DNA of 64,000 nt, taken from contig NZ_JACIDN010000003.1 in NCBI RefSeq assembly GCF_014196345.1, forward strand, positions 558,001 through 622,000, written 5' to 3'. This document shows, in pieces, positions 17,466 to 25,279 of the stretch. This stretch comes from Methylobacterium brachythecii. GTDB lineage: Bacteria > Pseudomonadota > Alphaproteobacteria > Rhizobiales > Beijerinckiaceae. The position numbers and the translations under genes were made by a program. Below the pieces are notes generated by a model. The model was not told the DNA's origin and made no database searches. It saw nothing but the letters and a program-made list of their open reading frames with translations. Position 1 is the first letter of the stretch. Each line of letters begins with the position of its first letter.

Positions 17466-18199
17466 GCGGCGTGCCCCCTGGCGAGAGAGCCGCTCATCCG
17501 AGTCTCATCCTCATCCCGAGACGAGAGGCATTGCCGCGCCTCGTAAGAGAGCCGCAGCGACCGTTGCGATCCCTCGAACTCTGTTTCGAGGCATCCACTT
17601 CGCTCAGTCGCCTCAGGAAGAGTGTCTGGATGGAATGGCGCGTTCGGGCCTCTCAGAACGATCTCACCAGGAAAGTATCGGCGGAAATCTGGGAATCCGC
17701 GATCGACCAGTCCCAGCCGCACGAGATCGTCCGGCGACACGTTGGCAGAGCAGGCGGCCGATTTCACCAGCACGCATCGCGCTGCGCCGAGCGCCCCGGC
17801 AAGCCACAGGGCGAGGCTGTCGGAGGTGACGTCCCAGGTCTCGGGGATGTCGGGATGTCCGTCGCGCAGACCCACGGGATCCCAGAGACCGACGCCGTCA
17901 TGGGCTCTCGCCGCCTCGATGCTGCGGACGATCGCGAGCCGCGGCTCCAACTCCGAAAAGACCTCGGCCGTCTGGCCCATCGCGTCGAGGGCGAGCCGGT
18001 GGGCGAGAGCATCCGAATAGCCGAGCGATGCCTGCGAAGCGCGTACGGCATCGGCAAACGGTCCGCCCCCTGGCACGATGACCGCACGGCCTTCGGCTCC
18101 GTCAGCGAGCGATGCCAGCACGGCACGCAGCCGGTCAGGGTCCGACACGAGACTGCCGCCGACCTTGACCACGCTCAGAGGGCCGTCCGCGATCGTCAC
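17462..18199 (-). CDS. mfnE: MfnE-like aspartokinase-related kinase
   Basis: 245 residues from GTG 18199, overlapping the mfnB stop (GTGA). An amino-acid-kinase fold is shown by LSVVKVGGSLVSDPDRL at the N-terminus, AVIVPGGGPFADAVR and LVKSAACSANVSPDDL. Archaeal MfnE phosphorylates aminomethylfuran-methanol phosphate to the diphosphate in methanofuran synthesis, and pairing with mfnB supports the same role here. The last 45 residues or so (after FHPDTLPEATERS) do not look like the family and are encoded by what looks like an intergenic repeat (see 17500-17630). The ATGA overlap with the next gene argues the long frame is really used. Confidence 0.78.
   Translation of the reverse strand: MTIADGPLSVVKVGGSLVSDPDRLRAVLASLADGAEGRAVIVPGGGPFADAVRASQASLGYSDALAHRLALDAMGQTAEVFSELEPRLAIVRSIEAARAHDGVGLWDPVGLRDGHPDIPETWDVTSDSLALWLAGALGAARCVLVKSAACSANVSPDDLVRLGLVDRGFPDFRRYFPGEIVLRGPNAPFHPDTLPEATERSGCLETEFEGSQRSLRLSYEARQCLSSRDEDETRMSGSLARGHAA
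17500..17630. repeat. Possible REP-like repeat inside the 3' end of mfnE
   Basis: About 130 bases that resemble the palindromic intergenic repeats common in Methylobacterium and relatives. They include a hairpin CCTCGAA/TTCGAGG at 17572-17591, a CTGAGGCGACTGAGCGAAG-type stretch (minus strand, ending near 17610) and CATCCTCATCCCGAGACGAG near 17511. It is translated as the C-terminal tail of MfnE. The call is from pattern memory, without a genome-wide count. Confidence 0.4.
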
Positions 18200-18912
18200 G
18201 CGGCGTCGCGCCGGTGGAGGGCGCGCAGGGCCGCCACCGCGGCGCTGACCTTCAGTGGATCGAGTGCGTTGCGGCGGTCGCCGTCGCGACAGAGGCCGCC
18301 GCGGAATCCGAGATAGCCCGGCGCGTGGGCGGCGAGGGCCGGGATGTCGTCGACACTCAGCGAACCCGCGAGACCCGAGAGCAACCCATGCGCGCGGCAG
18401 GCCGCGACGAAGGCGGCGAGATCGTCGGGCAGCAGCAGGTCGCCGAGGCGTTGTCCATCCTTCGCCCGTGTGTCGATCATCGCGCCGCGGAACCCGGCGG
18501 CGGCGAGTCGCGAGACGATGTTCAGTCCGAAGACGTCGCCGGCGAAAAGCACCCCGATCAGCCGCCCGGGGGCGGCCTCGGCCGCCTCCGCGAGGGCGAG
18601 ATCGGGGTGATCCGCCCGCACCGCGACCTTCACGTAGTCGACGCCGGTGCCGGCCATGGCGGCGACGCAGGATGCGAGCGCGGCCGCATCGTCCGGCTCT
18701 CCCGCCACGGCGCTCGTGGTCACCGAGGCACCGACGCACTTCACGATCTCCCGCACGGTCTCCACGGGCAGCGCGCCGAGGGCGCCGTTGGCAGGGTCTT
18801 TCGCATCGACGAGACCGGCGCCGGCCGCGCAGGCGAGCGCGGCTTCGTCGGCATCGCGCACGCTGACGAGGAGGCGGGGATTGTTGTCGGATGGCTCGGA
18901 CACGGGACGCAT
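18196..18912 (-). CDS. mfnB: MfnB, 4-(hydroxymethyl)-2-furancarboxaldehyde phosphate synthase
   Basis: 238 residues of the COG1891 family. MfnB makes the furan ring of methanofuran from two molecules of glyceraldehyde 3-phosphate. The three lysines of the archaeal active site can be placed: Lys38 in LVDAKDPANGALG, Lys95 in VDYVKVAV and Lys151 in MIDTRAKDGQRL. The C-terminal PGYLGFRGGLCRDGDRRNALD fits the phosphate-binding end. It heads a leftward run with 4-base overlaps into mfnE and on into the DHPS-like gene. ATG 18912 is used; a GTG four codons in is possible. Confidence 0.88.
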   Translation of the reverse strand: MRPVSEPSDNNPRLLVSVRDADEAALACAAGAGLVDAKDPANGALGALPVETVREIVKCVGASVTTSAVAGEPDDAAALASCVAAMAGTGVDYVKVAVRADHPDLALAEAAEAAPGRLIGVLFAGDVFGLNIVSRLAAAGFRGAMIDTRAKDGQRLGDLLLPDDLAAFVAACRAHGLLSGLAGSLSVDDIPALAAHAPGYLGFRGGLCRDGDRRNALDPLKVSAAVAALRALHRRDAA

Positions 18913-18947
18913 CGGGACTCGGGGATCGCGAGCCGTCTTCCTCCGGG

Positions 18948-19487
18948 TCAGGAGGGGTTCGGCAGCGGCTCCGCCAGCAGGCGGTTCTTGACCACGGAGC
19001 GCGCGGCATGCGCCCAGTCGTCGTCGGAATTGGCGTTTATCACGACGATGCCCTTCCGCACGACCTTTCCGGAGGCAACCTCAGCGATCGTCACGGAGAG
19101 GTTGAAGAGCTGTGGGCCGCCTTTCTCGGCGACCGTGGTGATGGCGTAGTCCGCCCCCAGCGCCTTGGCGATGTCCGGCACGCAGCCGTTGCACTTGTAG
19201 AGCGGCGCCTGTTTCTCGATCTCCTCCGCCTGCGGGCCGAGATCGACGCTCACGAGACCGCCCTTGTCGGCCAACGTCTTGCGCAGCTCCTCGGTGATCA
19301 GGTCGAGCCGCTTCAGGAAGGCCGGCGGCGGCTTGCGGCCATAGGGCAGCATGGGGTCGTCGAGTTCGGCGGTGAAGATCGCGGCCTTTCGTCCCGTCTC
19401 GGCCATGGCGGCAGGCGTGAGCAGCGGCGTCAGCACGACGATGGCCAGCGCGAGACGGCCAAGCGTAAGCATCGGGCGCTGGTTCAT
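18948..19487 (-). CDS. Exported DUF3280-like protein
   Basis: 179 residues with a Sec signal (MNQRPMLTLGRLALAIVVL, ending AMAE). The mature part has KAAIFTAELDD, a CNGC pair (YKCNGCVPDIAKALGADYAI) and WAHAARSVVKNRLL near the C-terminus. This fits the DUF3280/DUF2380 group of periplasmic proteins that accompany PQQ-dependent alcohol dehydrogenase ABC systems. It lies between the methylofuran operon (35 bases before mfnB, same strand) and lutA (divergent). Function unknown; a link to lanthanide or PQQ-dehydrogenase physiology is suggested by position only. Confidence 0.65.
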   Translation of the reverse strand: MNQRPMLTLGRLALAIVVLTPLLTPAAMAETGRKAAIFTAELDDPMLPYGRKPPPAFLKRLDLITEELRKTLADKGGLVSVDLGPQAEEIEKQAPLYKCNGCVPDIAKALGADYAITTVAEKGGPQLFNLSVTIAEVASGKVVRKGIVVINANSDDDWAHAARSVVKNRLLAEPLPNPS

Positions 19488-19685
19488 GACGGATGCCTCC
19501 AGGCGAGCGACTAAGAGACGGATCGCCCTCGTCCGGCCTTAGGTCGGGCGCGGGGAGCTTTTGGCAACGGCCAGCGCGGAGGGCTCGCGTTTCGGGTGGC
19601 CTGATTTGCCGCAGCGCAACCGCGCCTGCGCCGCGTTGCGAGCTTAGAAAATCCTTATACATCAACCGTTGAGGGTCACGCCGAG

Positions 19686-20966
19686 ATGTTGTTAGCGTCC
19701 CCTGGCATGCGTTTTTCCACCCTCCGCCTCCTCGCCGTTCTGCCCGCTCTCGCCACCGTCATGGGCGGCGCGGCTGTCATGGCTCAGGAGCCGAAGGCGG
19801 AGACCGGCGAGCCGGCGCCCGGCTCGCCGAATGCCCAGCAGCCCGCAACCATGGCGGGCAGCGAGACCCGCATCGCCTTCCTCTACCGCCCGGTTCCCGC
19901 ACCCTCGTCCTACGACGCGGAGGCCGATCCCGAAGATCTCGGCGTCGCCGGCGCGCGCATGGCGGTGAAGGACAACAACACCACGGGCCGCTTCACCAAG
20001 CAGACCTACGCCCTCGACGAGGTCGCGCTGGACGAGGGCAAGAGCGCCGTCGACGCCGCCAAGGCGCTCGCCGGCAAGGGTGTGAAGTATTTCGTCGTCG
20101 CGCTGCCCGCGGCCGAAGTCCTCGCCGTCGCCGATGCGCTGAAGGGCGATGGGGCGGCGGTGTTCAATGCCGGTGCGCCCGACGATTCCCTGCGCGGGGC
20201 CGATTGCCGCGCCAACGTCTTCCACACCATCCCCAGCCGCGCGATGCAGACCGACGCGATCGCGCAGTACATGACACTGATGCGCTGGCGAAAGATCTTC
20301 CTGATCGTCGGCCCGAGCGATCGCGACAAGGCCTATGCCGAGGCCATGAAGAACTCCGCCAGGAAGTTCGGCCTCAAGATCACGGCGGAAAAACCCTGGA
20401 CCTTCGGCCCGCTGATGAAGGCGCGCGGCGACACCCCGACCCGCGCCGAGGCGATGATCTTCACCCGCGGCATCGACTACGACATGGCGATCGTCGCCGA
20501 CGAGGAGCAGGATTGGGGCGAGTACGTCCCGTACCGCACCGTCGATCCGCGGCCCATCGCCGGAACCGCCGGACTGGTAGCGACGACCTGGCATCCGACG
20601 TTGGAGACCTGGGGCGCGGCCCAGGCCCAGAACCGCTTCCGCCGGCTCTCGGGCCGTCTCATGCGTCCCCTCGACTACCAGGCCTGGGCCGGCGTGCGCA
20701 GCGTCGGCGAGGGAGCGACGCAGAAGAAGAGCACCGATGCCGCCACGCTGATCCCGTATCTCACCGATCCGGCCTTCAGCCTCCCGGCCTACAAGGGCGT
20801 CTCACTGAGCTATCGCCCCTGGGACCACCAGCTGCGCCAGCCGATCATCGTCGTGCAGCCGAAGGCCATGGTGTCCGTTGCACCCGAGCAGGGCTTCATC
20901 CACCAGCGCACGCCGCTCGACACGCTCGGTACGGATCAGCCGGAGACGACCTGCAAGTTCAAGTAA
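19686..20966 (+). CDS. lutA: LutA, periplasmic binding protein of the lanthanide uptake ABC system
   Basis: 426 residues from ATG 19686; ATG 19707 (MRFSTLRLLAVLPALATVMG) gives a cleaner Sec signal ending MAQ. The mature protein is a type-1 periplasmic binding fold (IAFLYRPVPAP, VKYFVVALPAAEVLAVADAL, KIFLIVGPSDRDKAYAEAM) of the subgroup annotated with PQQ-dependent alcohol dehydrogenase systems. In M. extorquens the equivalent gene starts the lut cluster for lanthanide transport. The gene order lutA to lutH plus lanM is complete here. The 198-base gap to the divergent DUF3280-like gene should hold its promoter. Confidence 0.85.
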   Translation: MLLASPGMRFSTLRLLAVLPALATVMGGAAVMAQEPKAETGEPAPGSPNAQQPATMAGSETRIAFLYRPVPAPSSYDAEADPEDLGVAGARMAVKDNNTTGRFTKQTYALDEVALDEGKSAVDAAKALAGKGVKYFVVALPAAEVLAVADALKGDGAAVFNAGAPDDSLRGADCRANVFHTIPSRAMQTDAIAQYMTLMRWRKIFLIVGPSDRDKAYAEAMKNSARKFGLKITAEKPWTFGPLMKARGDTPTRAEAMIFTRGIDYDMAIVADEEQDWGEYVPYRTVDPRPIAGTAGLVATTWHPTLETWGAAQAQNRFRRLSGRLMRPLDYQAWAGVRSVGEGATQKKSTDAATLIPYLTDPAFSLPAYKGVSLSYRPWDHQLRQPIIVVQPKAMVSVAPEQGFIHQRTPLDTLGTDQPETTCKFK

Positions 20967-21100
20967 CGCTCCGCTCGATGCGGCAATGAAACGCTATGGA
21001 TTCGGACGATCCCGCCGAATGGCCAATGTCCCCGTCGGGAAATTGCGCTAGATCGCCGGGGCGAATGCGCGGAACAGCGCGCGCGACAGGGAGGATGTTG

Positions 21101-22087
21101 ATGAGCCGTCGCCTCAAGGCGAGCGTGAGCGTTGCGGTGCTGGCCGGAGCCTGGCTCGGGCTGTCGGAGGCCGCACAGGCCTTCACTGCCTACGTGACCA
21201 ACGAGAAGGGCAACTCCGTCAGCGTCATCGACACGACCACCATGGCCGTCACCGCCACCTGGAAGGTCGGCCGCCGGCCGCGCGGCGTCACACTGTCGAA
21301 GGACGACAAGGAGCTCTTCGTCTGCGCCAGCGACGACGACCGCATCGACGTGCTCGACACCGCCACCGGCAAGGTCACCCGCTCCCTGCGCTCCGGCCCC
21401 GACCCGGAACAGTTCATCCTCGCGGCCTCGGGCAACCCGCTCTACGTCGCCAACGAGGATGACAGCCAGGTCACCATCATCGACATCGAGAAGAACAAGG
21501 TCCTGGCCGAGGTCCCGGTCGGCGTCGAGCCGGAGGGCATGGGCCTGTCGCCGGACGGCAAGGTTCTCGTGAACACCTCCGAGACCACAAACATGGCCCA
21601 CTTCATCGACACCAAGACCTTCGAGGTAATTGACAACGTGCTGGTCGACGCCCGCCCGCGCTTCGCCGAGTTCTCGGGTGACGGCAATACGCTCTGGGTC
21701 TCGGCCGAGGTCGGAGGCACCGTCTCGGTGATCGACGTGGCGACCCGCAAGGTCGTGAAGAAGGTTTCCTTCAAGATCCCGAGCGTGAACGACGAGCAGA
21801 TCCAGCCCGTCGGCGTGCGGATCACCAAGGACGGCTCCAAGGCCTTCGTGGCCCTCGGGCCGGCCAACCGAGTCGCGGTGGTGAACACCAAGACCTACGA
21901 GGTCGAGAAGTACCTGCCGGTGGGCCAGCGAGTCTGGCAGCTCGCCTTCACGCCCGACGAGAAGCAGCTCTACACGACCAACGGCAGCTCGAACGACGTC
22001 TCGGTGATCGACGTCGAAAATCTGAAGGTGCTCAAGAGCATCCAGACGGGCCTGTTGCCCTGGGGCGTGGCGATTTCGAAGAAGTAA
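21101..22087 (+). CDS. lutB: LutB, exported YVTN beta-propeller of the lanthanide cluster
   Basis: 328 residues from ATG 21101, set by GGGAGG 7 bases upstream; the frame is open from 20996 but without support. A Sec signal (MSRRLKASVSVAVLAGAWLG, ending AQA) precedes seven YVTN-type blades: FTAYVTNEKGNSVSVIDT, PLYVANEDDSQVTIID, and so on to LYTTNGSSNDVSVIDVENL. It belongs to the PQQ-dependent catabolism-associated propellers. Presumably periplasmic and part of the lanthanide or methanol dehydrogenase machinery; no catalytic residues are apparent. It follows lutA by 134 bases. Confidence 0.85.
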   Translation: MSRRLKASVSVAVLAGAWLGLSEAAQAFTAYVTNEKGNSVSVIDTTTMAVTATWKVGRRPRGVTLSKDDKELFVCASDDDRIDVLDTATGKVTRSLRSGPDPEQFILAASGNPLYVANEDDSQVTIIDIEKNKVLAEVPVGVEPEGMGLSPDGKVLVNTSETTNMAHFIDTKTFEVIDNVLVDARPRFAEFSGDGNTLWVSAEVGGTVSVIDVATRKVVKKVSFKIPSVNDEQIQPVGVRITKDGSKAFVALGPANRVAVVNTKTYEVEKYLPVGQRVWQLAFTPDEKQLYTTNGSSNDVSVIDVENLKVLKSIQTGLLPWGVAISKK

Positions 22088-22246
22088 GACGCGGCAATCC
22101 CGCCAGCAGCCTCACGCCGAGTTGCCCGCGTCAGCGGGCCTCGAAAGAGGGCTTTGCTTCGCTGCGGAACCTCAAGACGAGGGGCTAGGGTGGAGCACTG
22201 GGATCATACGATCGGATCGCCGGAGAACGGCGGCAGGAGGATACGA

Positions 22247-22678
22247 ATGAAGGTGTGGAAGCTCGCCGCTCTCGTCGGCTCGGCTCTGATGCTCGCGGCG
22301 CCTGCACATGCGCTCGATCTGACCAAGAAGCGTCAGAACCTGCCCGACCTCGTGCTCGGCAACGAGGACGGCAACGACTTCGTGGTCGAGAACAAGGACA
22401 TCGAGTTGGAAGCTGGCAAGGCCTATCGCCTGCGCATCGTCGCCAAGGGCCACCAGGAGTACAAGTTCTACGCGCCCGAGTTCTTCCGGAACATCTGGTT
22501 CAACCAGATCGTCATCGAGCACAAGGAGATCCACGGCGGCGGCCCGCCGGATCACCTGGAGTTCGACGATCCGGGCGAGATCGCCATCGAGTTCGTCGCC
22601 ATCAAGCCGGGCGAGTACAAGTGGTATTCGCAGGGCCTGGAGGCCAAAGGCATGACCGGTACGATTTCGGTGAAGTGA
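22247..22678 (+). CDS. lutC: LutC, exported cupredoxin-like protein without copper ligands
   Basis: 143 residues from ATG 22247 with an AGGAGG site. The signal peptide (MKVWKLAALVGSALMLAAPA, cut after HA) is clear. The mature domain ends PGEYKWYSQGLEAKGMTGTISV, which matches the last strands of cupredoxins, where the copper ligands Cys, His and Met normally lie. Here the loop has no Cys or His, so a type-1 copper site is not possible. A His/Glu-rich stretch (IEHKEIHGGGPPDHLEFDD) may offer another metal site. A 6-bp stem (22124-22139) lies between lutB and lutC. Role in lanthanide handling is by context. Confidence 0.8.
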   Translation: MKVWKLAALVGSALMLAAPAHALDLTKKRQNLPDLVLGNEDGNDFVVENKDIELEAGKAYRLRIVAKGHQEYKFYAPEFFRNIWFNQIVIEHKEIHGGGPPDHLEFDDPGEIAIEFVAIKPGEYKWYSQGLEAKGMTGTISVK

Positions 22679-22968
22679 TGCGAATGCTGAAGTTCCGCGA
22701 CGCTCAATCCTCCGACGGAGCAGAAAGAGTTATGGCGGGCGCGCTCCTTGGTGCGGCGCTCCTCCTCGCCATCCCCGCTCTCGCCGACGACAAGGCCGAT
22801 TGCTCGGCCGGCATCACCATGATCCAGGCCGAGATCGCCAAGGCGCCGGCCGAGCCCGCTCTCGCCAAGCTCAAGAAGGCGCTGAAGAATGCCCAGCGCG
22901 AGCAGAAGGAGGGCGAATTCGACGAGTGCATGGACGCCGTCGGCGACGCCAAGCGGGCATTGAAATGA
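22678..22968 (+). CDS. lutD: LutD, small exported two-cysteine protein
   Basis: 96 residues; ATG 22678 shares a base with the lutC stop (TGATG), showing coupling. ATG 22732 is a possible alternative that would start directly at the hydrophobic core. The signal segment ends ALADD; the mature part is about 60 residues, charged and helical (IAKAPAEPALAKLKKALKNAQREQKEGEFDE), with one Cys near each end (DCSAG and ECMDA) that could form a disulfide across a helical hairpin. Corresponds to lutD by position. I recall LutD being discussed as a lanthanide binder, which the acidic residues would allow, but no EF-hand is present. Confidence 0.78.
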   Translation: MRMLKFRDAQSSDGAERVMAGALLGAALLLAIPALADDKADCSAGITMIQAEIAKAPAEPALAKLKKALKNAQREQKEGEFDECMDAVGDAKRALK

Positions 22969-23735
22969 ACATAGAGCCGCGCGAGGGCGCCGCCCTCGAC
23001 ATCGTCGACGTCAGCCACAATTTCGGGCAGCGCGCGGCCCTGTCGAATGTTTCGCTCACGGTCGAGCGCGGCAGCTTCACCGCGTTGCTCGGGCCTAACG
23101 GTGCCGGCAAGACCACGCTCTTCTCCGTGGTCACGCGGCTCTACAACAACCAGCACGGACGGGTTTCGATCTTCGGCCACCCCCTCGACCGCGAGCCGTC
23201 CCGCGCGCTCGCCCGCCTCGGCGTGGTGTTCCAGGCGCGCACGCTCGATACTGACCTCACCGTGGCGCAGAACCTGTTCTACCACGCCAGCCTGCACGGC
23301 ATTGCCCGGCGCGCGGCGGCCGATCGCATCGACGTGCTCTTGAACCGCGTCGGTCTCGCCGACCGGCGCAACGACAAGATCCGTACGCTGTCAGGCGGGC
23401 AGTCTCGCCGAATCGAGATCGCCCGCTCGCTGATCCACGAGCCGCGCCTGCTGCTGCTCGACGAGCCGACGGTTGGCCTCGATCTCGAATCGCGTGCCGA
23501 CATCGTCTCCATCGTCCGCGCTCTGGTGCGGGAGGAGGGGCTCTCCGTGCTCTGGGCCACGCATATCTTCGAGGAGATTGCCGGCGAGGACGACGTCGCA
23601 GTGCTTCACAAGGGCCAGATCGTGGCGCGCGGCCTCGCCAGCGGCATCGGAGAGGCCGGCGAAAGCCTCGAGGCCACCTTCCGCCGGCTCGTCGCCGAGC
23701 CCGCCAAGAGCGCACCGACGAAGGTCGCCGCATGA
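22965..23735 (+). CDS. lutE: LutE, ABC transporter ATPase for lanthanide uptake
   Basis: 256 residues from ATG 22965, overlapping lutD by ATGA. Walker A is GPNGAGKT (43-50), the ABC signature LSGGQ (142-146), Walker B LLLLDEPT (162-169) followed by the switch histidine in LWATHIFEE. It is the ATPase of the PQQ-alcohol-dehydrogenase-associated ABC group and pairs with LutF. In M. extorquens this transporter brings lanthanide into the cytoplasm. No truncation; next gene overlaps by 4 bases. Confidence 0.9.
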   Translation: MNIEPREGAALDIVDVSHNFGQRAALSNVSLTVERGSFTALLGPNGAGKTTLFSVVTRLYNNQHGRVSIFGHPLDREPSRALARLGVVFQARTLDTDLTVAQNLFYHASLHGIARRAAADRIDVLLNRVGLADRRNDKIRTLSGGQSRRIEIARSLIHEPRLLLLDEPTVGLDLESRADIVSIVRALVREEGLSVLWATHIFEEIAGEDDVAVLHKGQIVARGLASGIGEAGESLEATFRRLVAEPAKSAPTKVAA

Positions 23736-24631
23736 GCAATTCTCTCGAAGCCGCCGCGCCAGTGAGGGCCCCGTCGAGCGAAGCCGCCAAGCCCGTGCCG
23801 CATCTCGGCCGGCTCGATTTCGTCGGTTATCTGAGGGCGCTCGGGGGCATCGTCCGCCGTGAATTGCTGCGCTTCTTCAACCAGAAAGAGCGCTTCTTCT
23901 CCGCGCTGGTGCGCCCGCTGGTCTGGCTCTTCATCTTCGCGGCGGGCTTTCGCAACACGCTCGGCGTCTCGATCACGCCACCCTACGAGACCTACGTGCT
24001 CTACGAGGTCTACGTGGTGCCGGGGCTCGCCGTGATGATCCAGCTCTTCAACGGCATGCAATCGTCTCTCTCGATGGTCTACGACCGCGAGGTCGGCTCG
24101 ATGAAGGTGCTGCTGACCTCGCCCTATCCGCGCTGGACGCTGCTGCTCGCCAAGCTCGTCGCCGGTGTCTCGGTCTCGATCGTCCAGGCCTATGCATTCC
24201 TCGCGGTCGCCTGGTTCTGGGAGACCGACATCCCGCCGCTCGGCTATCTCACCGCGCTGCCGGCCTTCATCGCTGCCGGCATGATGCTCGGCGCCATCGG
24301 CCTGTTCCTGTCCTCGCTCGTGCGCCAGCTCGAGAATTTCGCGAGCGTCATGAACTTCGTGATCTTCCCGATGTTCTTTGCCTCTTCCGCCCTATATCCG
24401 CTCTGGCGGATCCGGGAATCGAGCGAGACGCTCTACTGGATCTGCGAGGCCAACCCGTTCTCGCACGCGGTCGAGCTGGTGCGCTTCGCCCTCTACGCGA
24501 AGTTCGAACCGCTCGCCTGCGCCGTCGTGATCGGGACCGGTCTCGTCTTCTTCACCCTGGCCGTCATTGCCTACGATCCCGGCCGCGGCATCATGGCCCG
24601 GCGCGGTGGACCGGCAGGCGCGGCGAGCTGA
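23732..24631 (+). CDS. lutF: LutF, ABC transporter permease for lanthanide uptake
   Basis: 299 residues, ABC-2 type permease with about six membrane segments (for example PLVWLFIFAAGFRNTLGVSI, LVAGVSVSIVQAYAFLAVAW, FIAAGMMLGAIGLFLSSLV and CAVVIGTGLVFFTLAVIAY). The N-terminal 45 residues are hydrophilic and cytoplasmic. ATG 23732 overlaps the lutE stop (ATGA). ABC-2 permeases usually export, so its use in an uptake cluster is notable, but the lut genetics in M. extorquens support a transport role for lanthanide incorporation. Confidence 0.88.
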   Translation: MSNSLEAAAPVRAPSSEAAKPVPHLGRLDFVGYLRALGGIVRRELLRFFNQKERFFSALVRPLVWLFIFAAGFRNTLGVSITPPYETYVLYEVYVVPGLAVMIQLFNGMQSSLSMVYDREVGSMKVLLTSPYPRWTLLLAKLVAGVSVSIVQAYAFLAVAWFWETDIPPLGYLTALPAFIAAGMMLGAIGLFLSSLVRQLENFASVMNFVIFPMFFASSALYPLWRIRESSETLYWICEANPFSHAVELVRFALYAKFEPLACAVVIGTGLVFFTLAVIAYDPGRGIMARRGGPAGAAS

Positions 24632-24652
24632 CCCTCGATGGGGGAACCCCGC

Positions 24653-25279
24653 ATGATCCGTTCGATCCTCGCCGCCAGCCTGGTCCTGATGGCCGTCGCC
24701 GCGCCGGCCCTCGCGCAGCCGAAGCCCGATCCCGACTGGCCTTGCGCCCAGCGCAAGGTGTCGACCCTCGGCTACGGCTCGTTTTGGACCGGCCCTGATC
24801 TGGCGGCAGCCGGCGAGTGGGGGAACGATCGCGAGGCGGCGCAATTCGCCCGCAAGCTCGCCTCGCGGCGCACGGAGCTGAACGACGTCGACGGTCTGAT
24901 CGACGACTTCACCAAGGATATCAAAGACAAGGACGAGAAGGACAAGCGCCTGACCCGCGTCTTCGCCGGCGTGTTCGAGGTGCTCAACGGCGAGCGCAAC
25001 ACCGTGGTCGCCGGCATCGTCCGCTACGCGCAAGGTCAGCAGCGACTGGCTCAGCGCATCCGCGACGAAGCCGACAAGATCGGCGACTCGCGCGAGGGGC
25101 CGGTCGAGGATGCTGCGAAGACGGCGACCAAGGAGGGCAAGGACCTCGAAAACGCTTTCAACTGGGATCGCCGCATCTTCGAAGAGCGCAACCACTCGGT
25201 CACCTATGTCTGCGAGGTGCCGACCTTGCTCGAGCAGCGTCTCGGCGAGATTGCCAGGAAGCTTCAGGCGAAGCTCTGA
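24653..25279 (+). CDS. lutG: LutG, exported protein of the lanthanide cluster
   Basis: 208 residues from ATG 24653, preceded by GGGGAA; ATG 24638 is an alternative giving five more residues. Signal peptide MIRSILAASLVLMAVAAPAL, cut before QPKPD. The mature protein has two cysteines (DWPCAQRK and TYVCEVP) near its ends, suggesting a disulfide, and a charged helical middle (DDFTKDIKDKDEKDKRLTRV). No enzyme motif is recognised. It lies 21 bases after lutF, in the position of lutG of M. extorquens, where it is one of the genes required for lanthanide-dependent growth (from memory). Confidence 0.8.
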   Translation: MIRSILAASLVLMAVAAPALAQPKPDPDWPCAQRKVSTLGYGSFWTGPDLAAAGEWGNDREAAQFARKLASRRTELNDVDGLIDDFTKDIKDKDEKDKRLTRVFAGVFEVLNGERNTVVAGIVRYAQGQQRLAQRIRDEADKIGDSREGPVEDAAKTATKEGKDLENAFNWDRRIFEERNHSVTYVCEVPTLLEQRLGEIARKLQAKL

